Shown here one piece after another: positions 43,174-51,287 of a stretch of DNA of 64,000 nucleotides. Source of the stretch: Acidobacteriota bacterium (GTDB lineage Bacteria; Acidobacteriota; Vicinamibacteria; Vicinamibacterales; UBA823); NCBI GenBank assembly GCA_002730525.1, contig PCAK01000005.1, positions 84,684-148,683 on the forward strand, given 5' to 3'. The notes under the pieces were generated by a model. It worked only from the letters and a program-made list of their open reading frames with translations, was not told where the DNA came from and made no database searches. The translations under genes were made by a program, and so were the position numbers. Position 1 is the stretch's first letter; the number at the start of each line of letters is the position of its first letter.

Positions 43174-44139
43174 TTGCAGGAAGAGGCCGACGCGCTGGCG
43201 GTCCAGGAACGGACGCTGCTGGATGACCTGCGCGGGCTGGAACGCGAACGCCGGCAGAAGATCCAGGAGCTCGAGTTGATTCAGGCCGACGTCGAAACCG
43301 AGCTTACCGCCCTCGAGCAGACGGCCGGTGAGCAGGAGCCCGCGGTCGAGGCCCGACTCACCGAGCTGTACAAGCTGGGTCGGCCGGGCTACCTCCGCTT
43401 GCTGCTCGGCCTGGACGACTTCACCTCCGTCATGCGCGCGTATCAGACGGTCGCCATGCTGGCCGAGCGCGACCGCCAGACCATCGCAGCTCATCGCGCG
43501 ACGCTGGCCGCGATGCGCGAGTCCAGAGAAACGATCGGCGCCCGTCGCGACGGGATGCTGGCGCTGCAGGACGAGGCCCGGCGCAGCCGACGCGCGCTGG
43601 ACCAGGCGGTCGCGGCGCAGTCGCAACTCATCGAATCGATCGACGCCAGGCGCGATCTGACCGCGCAGCTCACGGGCGAGTTGCAGATGGCGCGCGACCG
43701 GCTGCGTACCTCTCTGGCAGTACTCGCCGAAGGCGGCACGACCGACGCGGAGGACGCGCCGCTGCCGCTCCGCCCATTCCAGGGGCAGCTGCGCTGGCCC
43801 GTCCCGAATGCCGGCGCCACGCCAGCCGGGAGCGACACCCAGCGAGGCATCGCGATCGAGGCCGGTGCCGGGCAGGCGGTCGCGGCCGTTCACGGCGGGC
43901 GCGTGGCCTTCACCGGCCCGTTTACGGGCTTCGGCAACCTCGTCATCGTCGACCACGGCGGCCAGGCCTACTCGCTCTACGGATACCTCTCGGCGATCGA
44001 CGTCGAGCGCGGGGCGGCGGTCACCGCGGGCCAGACGGTTGGGCGCGTGGGCCAATCGCCCTCCGGAGGGGAGACGGTCTACTTCGAGCTGCGGATCGAC
44101 GGTCAGTCGGTCGATCCACTAGAATGGCTGTCACGATGA
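43174..44139 (+). CDS. EnvC-like protein with degenerate M23 domain (possibly pseudogene)
   Basis: The open frame begins with a TTG at 43174 and runs to 44139, about 321 residues. An N-terminal coiled coil of 200 residues precedes an M23 (LytM) domain. The Zn ligands look lost: RGIAIEAGAGQ lacks the first His/Asp, and SGGETVYFELRIDG replaces the usual HLHFE. That is the pattern of EnvC-type activators of amidases. The frame has no signal peptide because of a nonsense and a frameshift lesion upstream. The stop overlaps the S41 start as ATGA. Confidence 0.75.
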   Translation: MQEEADALAVQERTLLDDLRGLERERRQKIQELELIQADVETELTALEQTAGEQEPAVEARLTELYKLGRPGYLRLLLGLDDFTSVMRAYQTVAMLAERDRQTIAAHRATLAAMRESRETIGARRDGMLALQDEARRSRRALDQAVAAQSQLIESIDARRDLTAQLTGELQMARDRLRTSLAVLAEGGTTDAEDAPLPLRPFQGQLRWPVPNAGATPAGSDTQRGIAIEAGAGQAVAAVHGGRVAFTGPFTGFGNLVIVDHGGQAYSLYGYLSAIDVERGAAVTAGQTVGRVGQSPSGGETVYFELRIDGQSVDPLEWLSR

Positions 44140-45293
44140 AGTATCGGACGCGCCTGCTGGTACTGCTCCTGTCGGCACCGATCCTCGTGTTCGCGGTGCT
44201 CGGCGGCTACCTCGGCCGCACCTTCGCGCAGGAAGACTCGTATCGCCCGCTGCGCATCTTCGAGGACGTCGTCTCCCTCATCCTCAACAGCTACGTCGAG
44301 GATGTCGATGTCGATCGCGTCATGGCTGGCGCGATGCGGCGACTCTCGGGCGGCCTCGATGCCGATAGCGCCTACCTGACGCCCGGCGACGTCGCCGCGC
44401 TCGAGTCTGGCGACGCGCTGCCGGAAGGGCGTACGGGCGTGACGCTCACACGGCAGTTCTATCTCAGGGTGCTCTCGGCGCGGGACGGTTCGCCCGCCGC
44501 GGAGGCTGGGCTGCGGCCGGGCGACTACATCCGGGGCATCGACGGTGAATCGACCCGCAACATCTCGATCTTCGAGGGCACGCAGCGCCTGCGCGGCGCG
44601 ACCGGCTCGATGGTGACGCTGACGGTGATCCGGGGCAACGCGACGGAGCCGCAAGAGATCGCCCTCACCCGCGCCCGACTCGCCGAGGCGAGCGTGACCA
44701 GCCGGATTGCGGCACCCGCGGTCGGCTACGTCCGCGTGGCGGCGTTCGACACCGGCGTGGCCGACGAGATCCGTGACACGATCGACTCCCTCGAGGAGGC
44801 TGGCGCCCAGCAACTTGTCGTCGATTTGCGCGGCACGGCCGACGGCAGCTATGCCGACGGCGTGGAGGCGGCCCGCTTGTTCGTCGGATCGGGCACGCTG
44901 GCGATCCGCCAGCGCCGGGACGAGTCGCAGGAAACCACCGTCGCCGAAGCGGGCGATGGTGGCATCGAGCTGCCGATGGTGTTGCTCGTCGGCAACGGCA
45001 CGTCCGGGGCGGCCGAACTCTTCGCGTCGGCGCTCGCCGACAACGCCCGGGCCGAGCTCATCGGTGGGCGCACCTTCGGGCGAGCCGCCGAGCAACGGCT
45101 CATCAAACTGCCCGACGGCAGCGGCCTCTGGTTGTCGTGGGCACAGTACCTGACGGCAGGCGGGGAACGGCTGCACCAGCAGGGCCTGGAGCCGGCTATC
45201 GCCGTCCCCACACCGTCGGTCGAAATGGGCGCCGAGCCGTCCGGCGACGACCCCGCCCTCGACCGCGCGATCGAACACCTCGGCCAAGCTTGA
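44136..45293 (+). CDS. C-terminal processing protease-like (S41) with altered active site
   Basis: 385 residues from ATG at 44136. An inner-membrane signal anchor (YRTRLLVLLLSAPILVFAVLGGYLG) leads to a PDZ domain (YLRVLSARDGSPAAEAGLRPGDYIRGIDG) and an S41 domain with the Ser region VGNGTSGAAELFASALADN. The usual Lys/Gln pair (TFGKxxxQ) reads GRTFGRAAEQ, so the Lys general base is an Arg. CtpA-type enzymes cut periplasmic proteins. This copy may have low or no activity. It pairs with the EnvC-like gene, as in many genomes. Confidence 0.85.
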   Translation: MKYRTRLLVLLLSAPILVFAVLGGYLGRTFAQEDSYRPLRIFEDVVSLILNSYVEDVDVDRVMAGAMRRLSGGLDADSAYLTPGDVAALESGDALPEGRTGVTLTRQFYLRVLSARDGSPAAEAGLRPGDYIRGIDGESTRNISIFEGTQRLRGATGSMVTLTVIRGNATEPQEIALTRARLAEASVTSRIAAPAVGYVRVAAFDTGVADEIRDTIDSLEEAGAQQLVVDLRGTADGSYADGVEAARLFVGSGTLAIRQRRDESQETTVAEAGDGGIELPMVLLVGNGTSGAAELFASALADNARAELIGGRTFGRAAEQRLIKLPDGSGLWLSWAQYLTAGGERLHQQGLEPAIAVPTPSVEMGAEPSGDDPALDRAIEHLGQA

Positions 45294-45295
45294 TT

Positions 45296-45313
45296 CGGGG
45301 CGAAGCCCCGTTT
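45296..45313. terminator. Bidirectional hairpin between convergent genes
   Basis: CGGGGC (45296-45301), loop GAA, GCCCCG (45305-45310), then TTTC. It fits the gap between the convergent S41 and outer-membrane genes. A short T-run supports a weak terminator. Confidence 0.6.
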
Positions 45314-45318
45314 CAAGG

Positions 45319-46680
45319 CTAGAACGTCCGGATGAAGCCGCCGGCGGCGCCGTCGAACCGCGAGTTCACGACGTTGTTGTAGATGGATCCGAATGCGTAG
45401 GTGAAGCCGATCCGGAAGTTGTACTCGGAGTCGGTTGCCAGATCTCTGCGGCGAAGCAGGATTTCCTCGTCGGTCACACCCCCGCGCGCCAGGTAGATCT
45501 GGTCCCGCACACGGGAGAACGTACCAAAGATGTTCAAGAAGAAGCCGCGAAACAGGCGGTACTCGACATTCCCGAAAAGCACCTGCCGAGACTGGCTTGG
45601 TTCATCGAGGAACTGGGAGAACTCGTAGCTCACGCCTGCATCGCCCCAGGGCTGATTCGTATCCAGCGAGACGCGCATGCTGTGATCGACCCGCGTCTCC
45701 TCGAGCTTGCCGAAGATCGTCTCCTCGAAGTACTTGTAGTCGTTGTAGCCGACCGCATAGGTGAGAGTCAGTTCTCGGCGCGTCGACTCCGAGTAGGGAA
45801 AGAGGTTGAACTGGAACGCCGGCGACACGCGCCAGGCCACGTCGATGTTGCGGAACGTCGAGGTGTTGGCCGACCCGCCGAAGCCGAGCCCCATGTGTTC
45901 GCCGAGCGTCTTGATGAACCGCGACGTAGCGGAGTTTCGTCGGCTCACGTCGTTCAGCGTCCGGCCATCGCTCAACTCGAAGGTGTCTTCGTCGTAGTCG
46001 ACGTTCGCGCCGATGTTGATCTTCCAGTCGTCGGTGGTTCGGTTGGCCGACAGAGACCCACCGAAGGTCTTCGAAGTCTCGAGGTCCTCACCCTCCACTC
46101 GGGTGTTGAGGCGGGCGCGGAAGACCCAGAAGTTCCACGGGTCGTCCTCGGGCTGGGCGCCGAGCTGCTGACGGCCGCCGGAGGGATCCTCGTGTGAGAT
46201 CTGGATCCGACCCGCGAGCGGCGTGCGGGCCGCGTAGCGCATCAGGCCGAGCTGAAAGATCTGCGCGAACCCGTGCCGTTCGGAGTCGTCGGTGTCGTCC
46301 GGGGTCGAGAAGAACATCTGCTGGTCGTCCTGCCCGGTGAACTCCTCCAGACCGATGAAGTCGAACGTGTAGGCCTGCCCTCCAGCGGCGGTGCGCTGAC
46401 GCGTCACGAGGACGTGCACCTGCGCGTCGCGGCGGTCCCGGACGTAGTTGACGAACGTGATCTCCTGCCGGAGGAAGTCGAAGTCGCAGCGAAAGTCGCA
46501 GTCCAGATAGACCCGCAGCGCGTCGACGCCCGACTCCGCGGGCGCGGCCTGATCGATCGCAGCAGCCGGCGCGTCCTGGGCAGCCACCGCCGGGGCGGCC
46601 AGGCCGACGCAGAGGACGGCGAGCGCGCCAACCAGGGTCGCACGAAATCGATTCACTCGGGCAGTCGGGGTCTTGGACAT
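45319..46680 (-). CDS. Outer-membrane beta-barrel protein, unknown function
   Basis: 453 residues with a signal peptide (RATLVGALAVLCVGLAAPAVAAQ). The N-terminal domain (VDALRVYLDCDFRCDFDFLRQEITFVNYVRDRRDAQVHVLVTRQRTAAGGQAYTFDFIGL) has a conserved-looking paired Cys and is followed by a large beta-barrel of roughly fourteen strands. The closing strand is NSRFDGAAGGFIRTF with a terminal Phe, a typical outer-membrane protein end. The family is seen in related genomes, but I cannot assign a role. Possibly a porin or an assembly protein. Confidence 0.7.
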   Translation of the reverse strand: MSKTPTARVNRFRATLVGALAVLCVGLAAPAVAAQDAPAAAIDQAAPAESGVDALRVYLDCDFRCDFDFLRQEITFVNYVRDRRDAQVHVLVTRQRTAAGGQAYTFDFIGLEEFTGQDDQQMFFSTPDDTDDSERHGFAQIFQLGLMRYAARTPLAGRIQISHEDPSGGRQQLGAQPEDDPWNFWVFRARLNTRVEGEDLETSKTFGGSLSANRTTDDWKINIGANVDYDEDTFELSDGRTLNDVSRRNSATSRFIKTLGEHMGLGFGGSANTSTFRNIDVAWRVSPAFQFNLFPYSESTRRELTLTYAVGYNDYKYFEETIFGKLEETRVDHSMRVSLDTNQPWGDAGVSYEFSQFLDEPSQSRQVLFGNVEYRLFRGFFLNIFGTFSRVRDQIYLARGGVTDEEILLRRRDLATDSEYNFRIGFTYAFGSIYNNVVNSRFDGAAGGFIRTF

Positions 46681-46842
46681 GTCGGCGATCGTGGCTGGGG
46701 ATAGGACGAGAAGCGCGTCGGTCGGGTTCGAGGGGACGCGCCGCGGCGCGACCCTCCTGCTATCGGGTATACGCCAGCGAGCATCGTTCTGTTTCTCGGT
46801 CGAGGCCGCGGCGCCAGACAGGTGCCGGCGTCCACCGATTCG

Positions 46843-46872
46843 TTGACTCGCTGGAAGGCGCGTTGCTATACT
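46843..46872 (+). promoter_or_regulatory. Promoter of the tRNA-Val gene
   Basis: TTGACT (46843-46848), an 18-bp spacer and TATACT (46867-46872) fit a sigma-70 promoter. The transcript would start about 28 bases before the tRNA. There is no separate promoter between the tRNA and thrS. Confidence 0.8.
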
Positions 46873-46906
46873 TACTGTTCCCGTAAGGCCAATGTTTTCA
46901 AGACAT

Positions 46907-46983
46907 AGGCGCGTAGCTCAGCTGGTTAGAGCGCCTGCTTGACATGCAGGAGGTCGGCGGTTCGAGTCCGCCCGTGCCTACCA
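46907..46983 (+). tRNA. tRNA-Val (anticodon GAC)
   Basis: A 77-nt tRNA. The 7-bp acceptor stem pairs AGGCGCG with CGTGCCT, the anticodon loop TTGACAT carries GAC, and the T-loop TTCGAGT is normal. The 3' CCA is encoded (46981-46983). It decodes GUC and GUU codons for valine. It lies 27 bp before thrS, without a visible terminator between them. Confidence 0.96.
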
Positions 46984-47010
46984 AACCTCGGGAACACTCG
47001 CATCCACTGG

Positions 47011-48939
47011 ATGGCGCAGGTCACCGTTACGCTTCCCGACGGCTCGCAACGCGAGGTGCCGAGTGGCACCCCCGTACGCGATGTAGCCGCGGCGATTTCG
47101 CCGGGCCTGGCGAGGTCTGCCTTCGCCGCAGTCGTGGGCGACCGGTTGACGGACCTGTCGACACCACTCGACCACGACGCCTCGCTTCGGATCGTCACCT
47201 CGAAGAGTGATGAAGCGCTCGCGCTGTACCGCCACAGCACGGCGCACCTGCTCGCCGCGGCGGTCGTGAATCTCTTCCCTGGCACTCAGTGCGGCATCGG
47301 ACCGGCGACCGACGACGGATTCTTCTATGACTTCGTCGTCGAGCGCCCGTTTGTGCCGGACGACCTCGAGACAATCGAGGCCAAGATGCGCGAGCTGTCC
47401 AGGCGAGACCTCGAGTTCGAACGCAAGATGATGCCGAAGGCGGAGGCCAAGCAGTACTTCGCCGATCGTGGCGAGCCGCTGAAGGTCCAGTTCATCGAGG
47501 AAAAGGGCGGCCCGATCGTCTCGTGCTACACCATCGAGGACGCGTTCACCGATTTCTGTGTCGGCCCACACGTCCCATCAACCGGACGGCTGAAAGCCTT
47601 CAAGCTGCTGTCGACGTCGAACGCCTACTGGAAGGGCGACGCCGACAACCAGCCGATGCAGCGCGTCTACGGCACGGCGTTCTTCTCGAACAAGGACTTG
47701 AAGGCCCACCTCGAACGGGTCGAGGAAGCCAAGAAGCGCGACCATCGGAAGCTCGGCAGAGAACTGGGACTCTTCCTCTTTCATCCCTGGGCGCCCGGCG
47801 CCCCGTTCTGGCTCGCCAAGGGGACCGTCCTCTATCACCTCCTGGCCAACTACATGCGCGAGGTGCTCTATCCCGCCGGCTATGTCGAGCTGAAGACGCC
47901 GATCATCTACAACAAGGCGCTCTGGGAGACATCCGGCCACTGGGAGCACTACCGCGAGAACATGTTTCTCGTCGAGTCGAGCGACGCCCAGCCGATGGGC
48001 GTCAAGGCGATGAACTGCCCCGGGCACATGCTGGTCTTCGCCAGCGAGGTCAGGAGCTATCGCGACCTGCCGCTCCGCTTCCACGAGCAGACGCCGCTCC
48101 ATCGCAATGAGGCCTCGGGCGTGCTCGGCGGGCTCACCCGCGTCCGGCAGTTCCAGCAGGACGACGCCCACTGCTTCGTCACCGAGGACCAGATCGGCGA
48201 GGAGGTCGAGCGGCTGCTTCGGCTGGTCGAACGGGTCTACGCCGACTTCGAGCTGACGCCTGCGCTGCGCCTGTCGACGCGCCCCGAGAAATACCTCGGC
48301 GAGCGGGCCCAGTGGGATCACGCCGAGGCGCAGCTCAAGCGCGCGCTCGATGATGTCGGCTTGCCCTACACGATCGACGAAGGCGACGGCGCATTCTACG
48401 GCCCCAAGGTCGACGTCGACGTCACCGACGCCATCGGCCGCAAGTGGCAGTGCGCGACAATCCAGCTCGACTACCAGCTGCCCCACCGGTTCGACCTGAA
48501 GTACATCGGCGCTGACAACGCGGAGCATTGCCCGGTCGTCATCCATCGGGCGATTCTCGGCAGTTTCGAGCGGTTTGTGGCGCTGCTCATCGAGCACCAC
48601 GCGGGCGCGTTCCCGCTCTGGCTGGCGCCGGTCCAAGTGACCGTCCTGCCGATCGCCGACCGCCACGCCGACTACGCCGAGACCGTGCGGGCCCGGCTCG
48701 CCGAGGCCGGGCTGCGCGTGGAGGTCGACGCGCGCCAGGAAAAGATCGGCTACAAGATTCGCGAGGCCCAGTTGCAGAAGATCCCGTATATGCTGGTAGC
48801 TGGCGATCGCGAAGTCAGCGAGGATACAGTGGCCGTGAGGAGCCGCGCCGGCGGGGATCAGGGATCTCGGCCGGTCGATGAGTTCCGCGATTCCGCGATC
48901 GACGAGGTGCAGCGCCGGACGGGCGCTACCGGGAACTGA
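47011..48939 (+). CDS. thrS: Threonyl-tRNA synthetase
   Basis: 642 residues from ATG at 47011. Domains in order: TGS ([21 protein letters not shown]), editing ([18 protein letters not shown]), catalytic core with the zinc site in [34 protein letters not shown] and [22 protein letters not shown], and the anticodon-binding domain at the end ([24 protein letters not shown]). It charges tRNA-Thr. The frame is open into the tRNA gene, but the upstream start there is not real. Its stop is followed by the infC SD. Confidence 0.97.
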   Translation: MAQVTVTLPDGSQREVPSGTPVRDVAAAISPGLARSAFAAVVGDRLTDLSTPLDHDASLRIVTSKSDEALALYRHSTAHLLAAAVVNLFPGTQCGIGPATDDGFFYDFVVERPFVPDDLETIEAKMRELSRRDLEFERKMMPKAEAKQYFADRGEPLKVQFIEEKGGPIVSCYTIEDAFTDFCVGPHVPSTGRLKAFKLLSTSNAYWKGDADNQPMQRVYGTAFFSNKDLKAHLERVEEAKKRDHRKLGRELGLFLFHPWAPGAPFWLAKGTVLYHLLANYMREVLYPAGYVELKTPIIYNKALWETSGHWEHYRENMFLVESSDAQPMGVKAMNCPGHMLVFASEVRSYRDLPLRFHEQTPLHRNEASGVLGGLTRVRQFQQDDAHCFVTEDQIGEEVERLLRLVERVYADFELTPALRLSTRPEKYLGERAQWDHAEAQLKRALDDVGLPYTIDEGDGAFYGPKVDVDVTDAIGRKWQCATIQLDYQLPHRFDLKYIGADNAEHCPVVIHRAILGSFERFVALLIEHHAGAFPLWLAPVQVTVLPIADRHADYAETVRARLAEAGLRVEVDARQEKIGYKIREAQLQKIPYMLVAGDREVSEDTVAVRSRAGGDQGSRPVDEFRDSAIDEVQRRTGATGN

Positions 48940-48945
48940 GGAGGG
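48938..48945 (+). promoter_or_regulatory. Strong ribosome-binding site deciding the infC start
   Basis: GAGGAGGG lies within and directly after the thrS stop, 4 bases before ATC at 48950-48952. Spacing is ideal for an initiation codon at 48950, and there is no ATG, GTG or TTG at a suitable distance. Confidence 0.8.
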
Positions 48946-48949
48946 TCTT

Positions 48950-49513
48950 ATCGCTTTCTATCGAGGCGCCCCGCGGCGCGAACCCCGCACGCGGACCAAC
49001 GAGCGCATCCGGGTACGCGAGATTCGAGTCATCGACGACCAGGGCGAGCAACTCGGCATCATGCCGCCGCCGAAGGCGCTGGCCATCGCCAAGGGAAAAG
49101 GGTTGGACCTCGTGGAGGTCTCGCCCACGGCACAGCCCCCGGTCTGCCGCATCATGGACTTCGGGCGCTACCAGTACCAGGAACAGAAGCGCGCGCGTGA
49201 GGCCAAGCGGCATCAGAAGACGATCGAGGTCAAGGAGATCAAGTTTCGCCCGAAGGTCGACGAACACGACTATCAGTTCAAGAAGAAGCACATCGAACGG
49301 TTCCTGGCCGATGGCGACAAGGTCAAGGCGACGATCTTCTTCCGGGGGCGCGAGATCGCGCATCCGGAGATCGGCCGGCGGATCCTCCAGCGGCTCGTGG
49401 AGGAACTCGGGGATCAGGTGACGCAGGAAACCATGCCGCGTCGCGAAGGCAACACGATGCACACGATCCTGTCGCAGCGCGGCCCGGGCAAAGGCGCCGT
49501 GAAGAAGGGGTGA
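48950..49513 (+). CDS. infC: Translation initiation factor IF-3 with ATC start
   Basis: 187 residues assuming initiation at ATC (48950). The N-terminus after it reads [28 protein letters not shown], as in related IF-3 proteins. IF-3 keeps ribosomal subunits apart and checks start codons. Non-standard starts (AUU, AUC) in infC allow it to repress its own translation. The core [42 protein letters not shown] and the C-terminal [26 protein letters not shown] are standard. It lies in the thrS-infC-rpmI-rplT-pheST order found in many bacteria. Confidence 0.9.
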   Translation: MAFYRGAPRREPRTRTNERIRVREIRVIDDQGEQLGIMPPPKALAIAKGKGLDLVEVSPTAQPPVCRIMDFGRYQYQEQKRAREAKRHQKTIEVKEIKFRPKVDEHDYQFKKKHIERFLADGDKVKATIFFRGREIAHPEIGRRILQRLVEELGDQVTQETMPRREGNTMHTILSQRGPGKGAVKKG

Positions 49514-49546
49514 GCTGAGCGCTCACCAAAGGGAGAAGTCGACGTC

Positions 49547-49741
49547 ATGCCGAAGATGAAGTCTCACCGCGGGGCCGCGAAGCGCTTCAAGCGCACGGGC
49601 ACGGGTAAGATCGTGCGCAGCAAGGCCTACAAGCAGCACATCCTGACCAGCAAGAGCACGAAGCGGAAGCGGAAGCTTCGCGGCACGGCGAAGGTCTCGT
49701 CGGCCGACATGCGGCGGCTGAACCCAATGGTACCGAAGTAG
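49547..49741 (+). CDS. rpmI: 50S ribosomal protein L35
   Basis: 64 residues, strongly basic. [52 protein letters not shown] is the complete L35 pattern. It starts 33 bp after infC, preceded by GGGAG. L35 joins the large ribosomal subunit. The next gene, rplT, follows after 49 bp. Confidence 0.96.
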   Translation: MPKMKSHRGAAKRFKRTGTGKIVRSKAYKQHILTSKSTKRKRKLRGTAKVSSADMRRLNPMVPK

Positions 49742-49790
49742 CGGCTGGGACACGGTCCGAGCCTCGAGAGCACGATCGAGGGAGAACGAG

Positions 49791-50159
49791 ATGCCGAGGG
49801 TCAAACGTGGATCCGCACGGCGCGCAAAGCGGAAGAAGCTGCTGGCACGCGCCAAAGGGTTCTATCAGACGAAGAGCAAACTGTACCGCGCCGCCAAAGA
49901 GTCGGTCGACACGGCGCTGTCGTACGCTTTCATCGGACGGCGGCGCAAGAAGCGCGACTTCCGTCGGCTGTGGGTCGTGCGGATCAACGCCGCGGCGCGC
50001 GAGCACGGACTGAGCTACAGCCAGTTCATGCACGGCCTGAAGACAGCCGGCGTGGCGCTCGATCGGAAGAGCCTCGCCGAACTGGCCGTCAGCGAGCCGT
50101 CGGCTTTCGCCCACCTGGCTACCCAAGTGGCAGCCCAAACAAAGCACGCCGGCGCCTGA
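49791..50159 (+). CDS. rplT: 50S ribosomal protein L20
   Basis: 122 residues. The start [79 protein letters not shown] is the L20 signature. It binds 23S rRNA and in some bacteria represses rpmI translation. SD GAGGGAG precedes the ATG. pheS follows after about 60 bp. Confidence 0.96.
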   Translation: MPRVKRGSARRAKRKKLLARAKGFYQTKSKLYRAAKESVDTALSYAFIGRRRKKRDFRRLWVVRINAAAREHGLSYSQFMHGLKTAGVALDRKSLAELAVSEPSAFAHLATQVAAQTKHAGA

Positions 50160-50222
50160 CGCGGCGCCGGACCGCGGCTTCCGGCAGTCGGGCTGCGGCC
50201 ACCGCTTCCGCTTCGAGTCGAG

Positions 50223-51287
50223 ATGACTGACGCGCGCGCCATCGACGAGCTGCGCACCCGCTTTCAGACCGACCTCGCTTCCGCGTCCACCCCTCGCGAT
50301 CTGCAGGCCGTCCGCGACCGGTATCTCGGCCGCAAGGGCGGAGCCATCGCCGGACTCATGAAGGAGGTGGCTGCGGCGTCGGCGGATGACCGGCCCACGC
50401 TCGGCCGCCTCGCGAACGAACTCAAGCGCGACATCGACCAGGCGCTCCGCGAACGGCGCGCGGCCGCCGGCGCCGATCGTCCGTCCGCCGACGCGATCGA
50501 CGTGTCGCTGTCCGGCCGCGGCGCCTCGCCGGGCCGCCGGCATCCCCTGACGGCGCTCCGGGAACAGATCGAGACGATCTTCGCGCGCATGGGCTTCACC
50601 GTGCTGGAGGGCCCGGAGGTCGAAGACGAGTACCACAACTTCGAGGCCCTCAACATGCCGGGCGACCATCCGGCGCGCGACATGCAGGACACGTTGTATC
50701 TGGCCGAGCCGATCGCGGCCGGCGCGGCGTCCGGCCCACACAACCATCCGCGGACGCTGCTCCGCACCCACACGTCCGGGATGCAGATCCGCCACATGGA
50801 GACGCACGCGCCGCCGGTCCGGATCATCGCGCCGGGCCGGGTCTATCGCCGCGACAACCTCGACGTCACGCACACACCGATGTTCCACCAGGTTGAAGGC
50901 CTGCTGGTCGGCGAGGGCGTGACGATGGCCGACCTGAAGGGCACGCTCGAAGCGTTCCTGCGCGAACTGTTCGACCCCGACACGAAGGTGATGTTCCGGC
51001 CGAGCTTCTTCCCCTACACCGAACCCTCGGCCGAGGTCTTCATCGGCTGTCTCTTTTGCGACGGCCAGGGGTGCGGCGTCTGCAAGAAGACGGGCTGGCT
51101 CGAGATCCTCGGCAGCGGGATGGTGCACGCCGCGGTCTTCGAGGCCGTCGGCTACGACCCCGAGCGGTACACCGGCTGGGCCTTCGGCCTGGGCATCGAG
51201 CGCGTCGCGATGCTGAAGTACCGGGTCGACGACATCCGACTCTTCTACGAGAACGACCTCAGATTCCTGGAGCAGTTCCCGGCGTGA
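50223..51287 (+). CDS. pheS: Phenylalanyl-tRNA synthetase alpha subunit
   Basis: 354 residues. The N-terminal coiled coil (DARAIDELRTRFQTDLASASTPRDLQAVRDRYLGRKGG) is followed by class II motifs: HPLTALREQIETIFARMGFTVLEGPEVEDEYHNFEALNMPGDHPARD, LLRTHTSGMQIRHM, GRVYRRDNLDVTHTPMFHQVEGLL, and the final GWAFGLGIERVAMLKYRVDDIRLFYENDLRFLEQF. It contains an internal CDGQGCGVCKKTGWLE cysteine cluster. It charges tRNA-Phe as an alpha2beta2 complex with PheT. The stop overlaps the pheT start (GTGA). Confidence 0.96.
   Translation: MTDARAIDELRTRFQTDLASASTPRDLQAVRDRYLGRKGGAIAGLMKEVAAASADDRPTLGRLANELKRDIDQALRERRAAAGADRPSADAIDVSLSGRGASPGRRHPLTALREQIETIFARMGFTVLEGPEVEDEYHNFEALNMPGDHPARDMQDTLYLAEPIAAGAASGPHNHPRTLLRTHTSGMQIRHMETHAPPVRIIAPGRVYRRDNLDVTHTPMFHQVEGLLVGEGVTMADLKGTLEAFLRELFDPDTKVMFRPSFFPYTEPSAEVFIGCLFCDGQGCGVCKKTGWLEILGSGMVHAAVFEAVGYDPERYTGWAFGLGIERVAMLKYRVDDIRLFYENDLRFLEQFPA

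Noticed and set aside
46939..47010. thrS start inside the tRNA gene
   Set aside because: It would translate the tRNA 3' half. The ATG at 47011 gives the normal TGS start.
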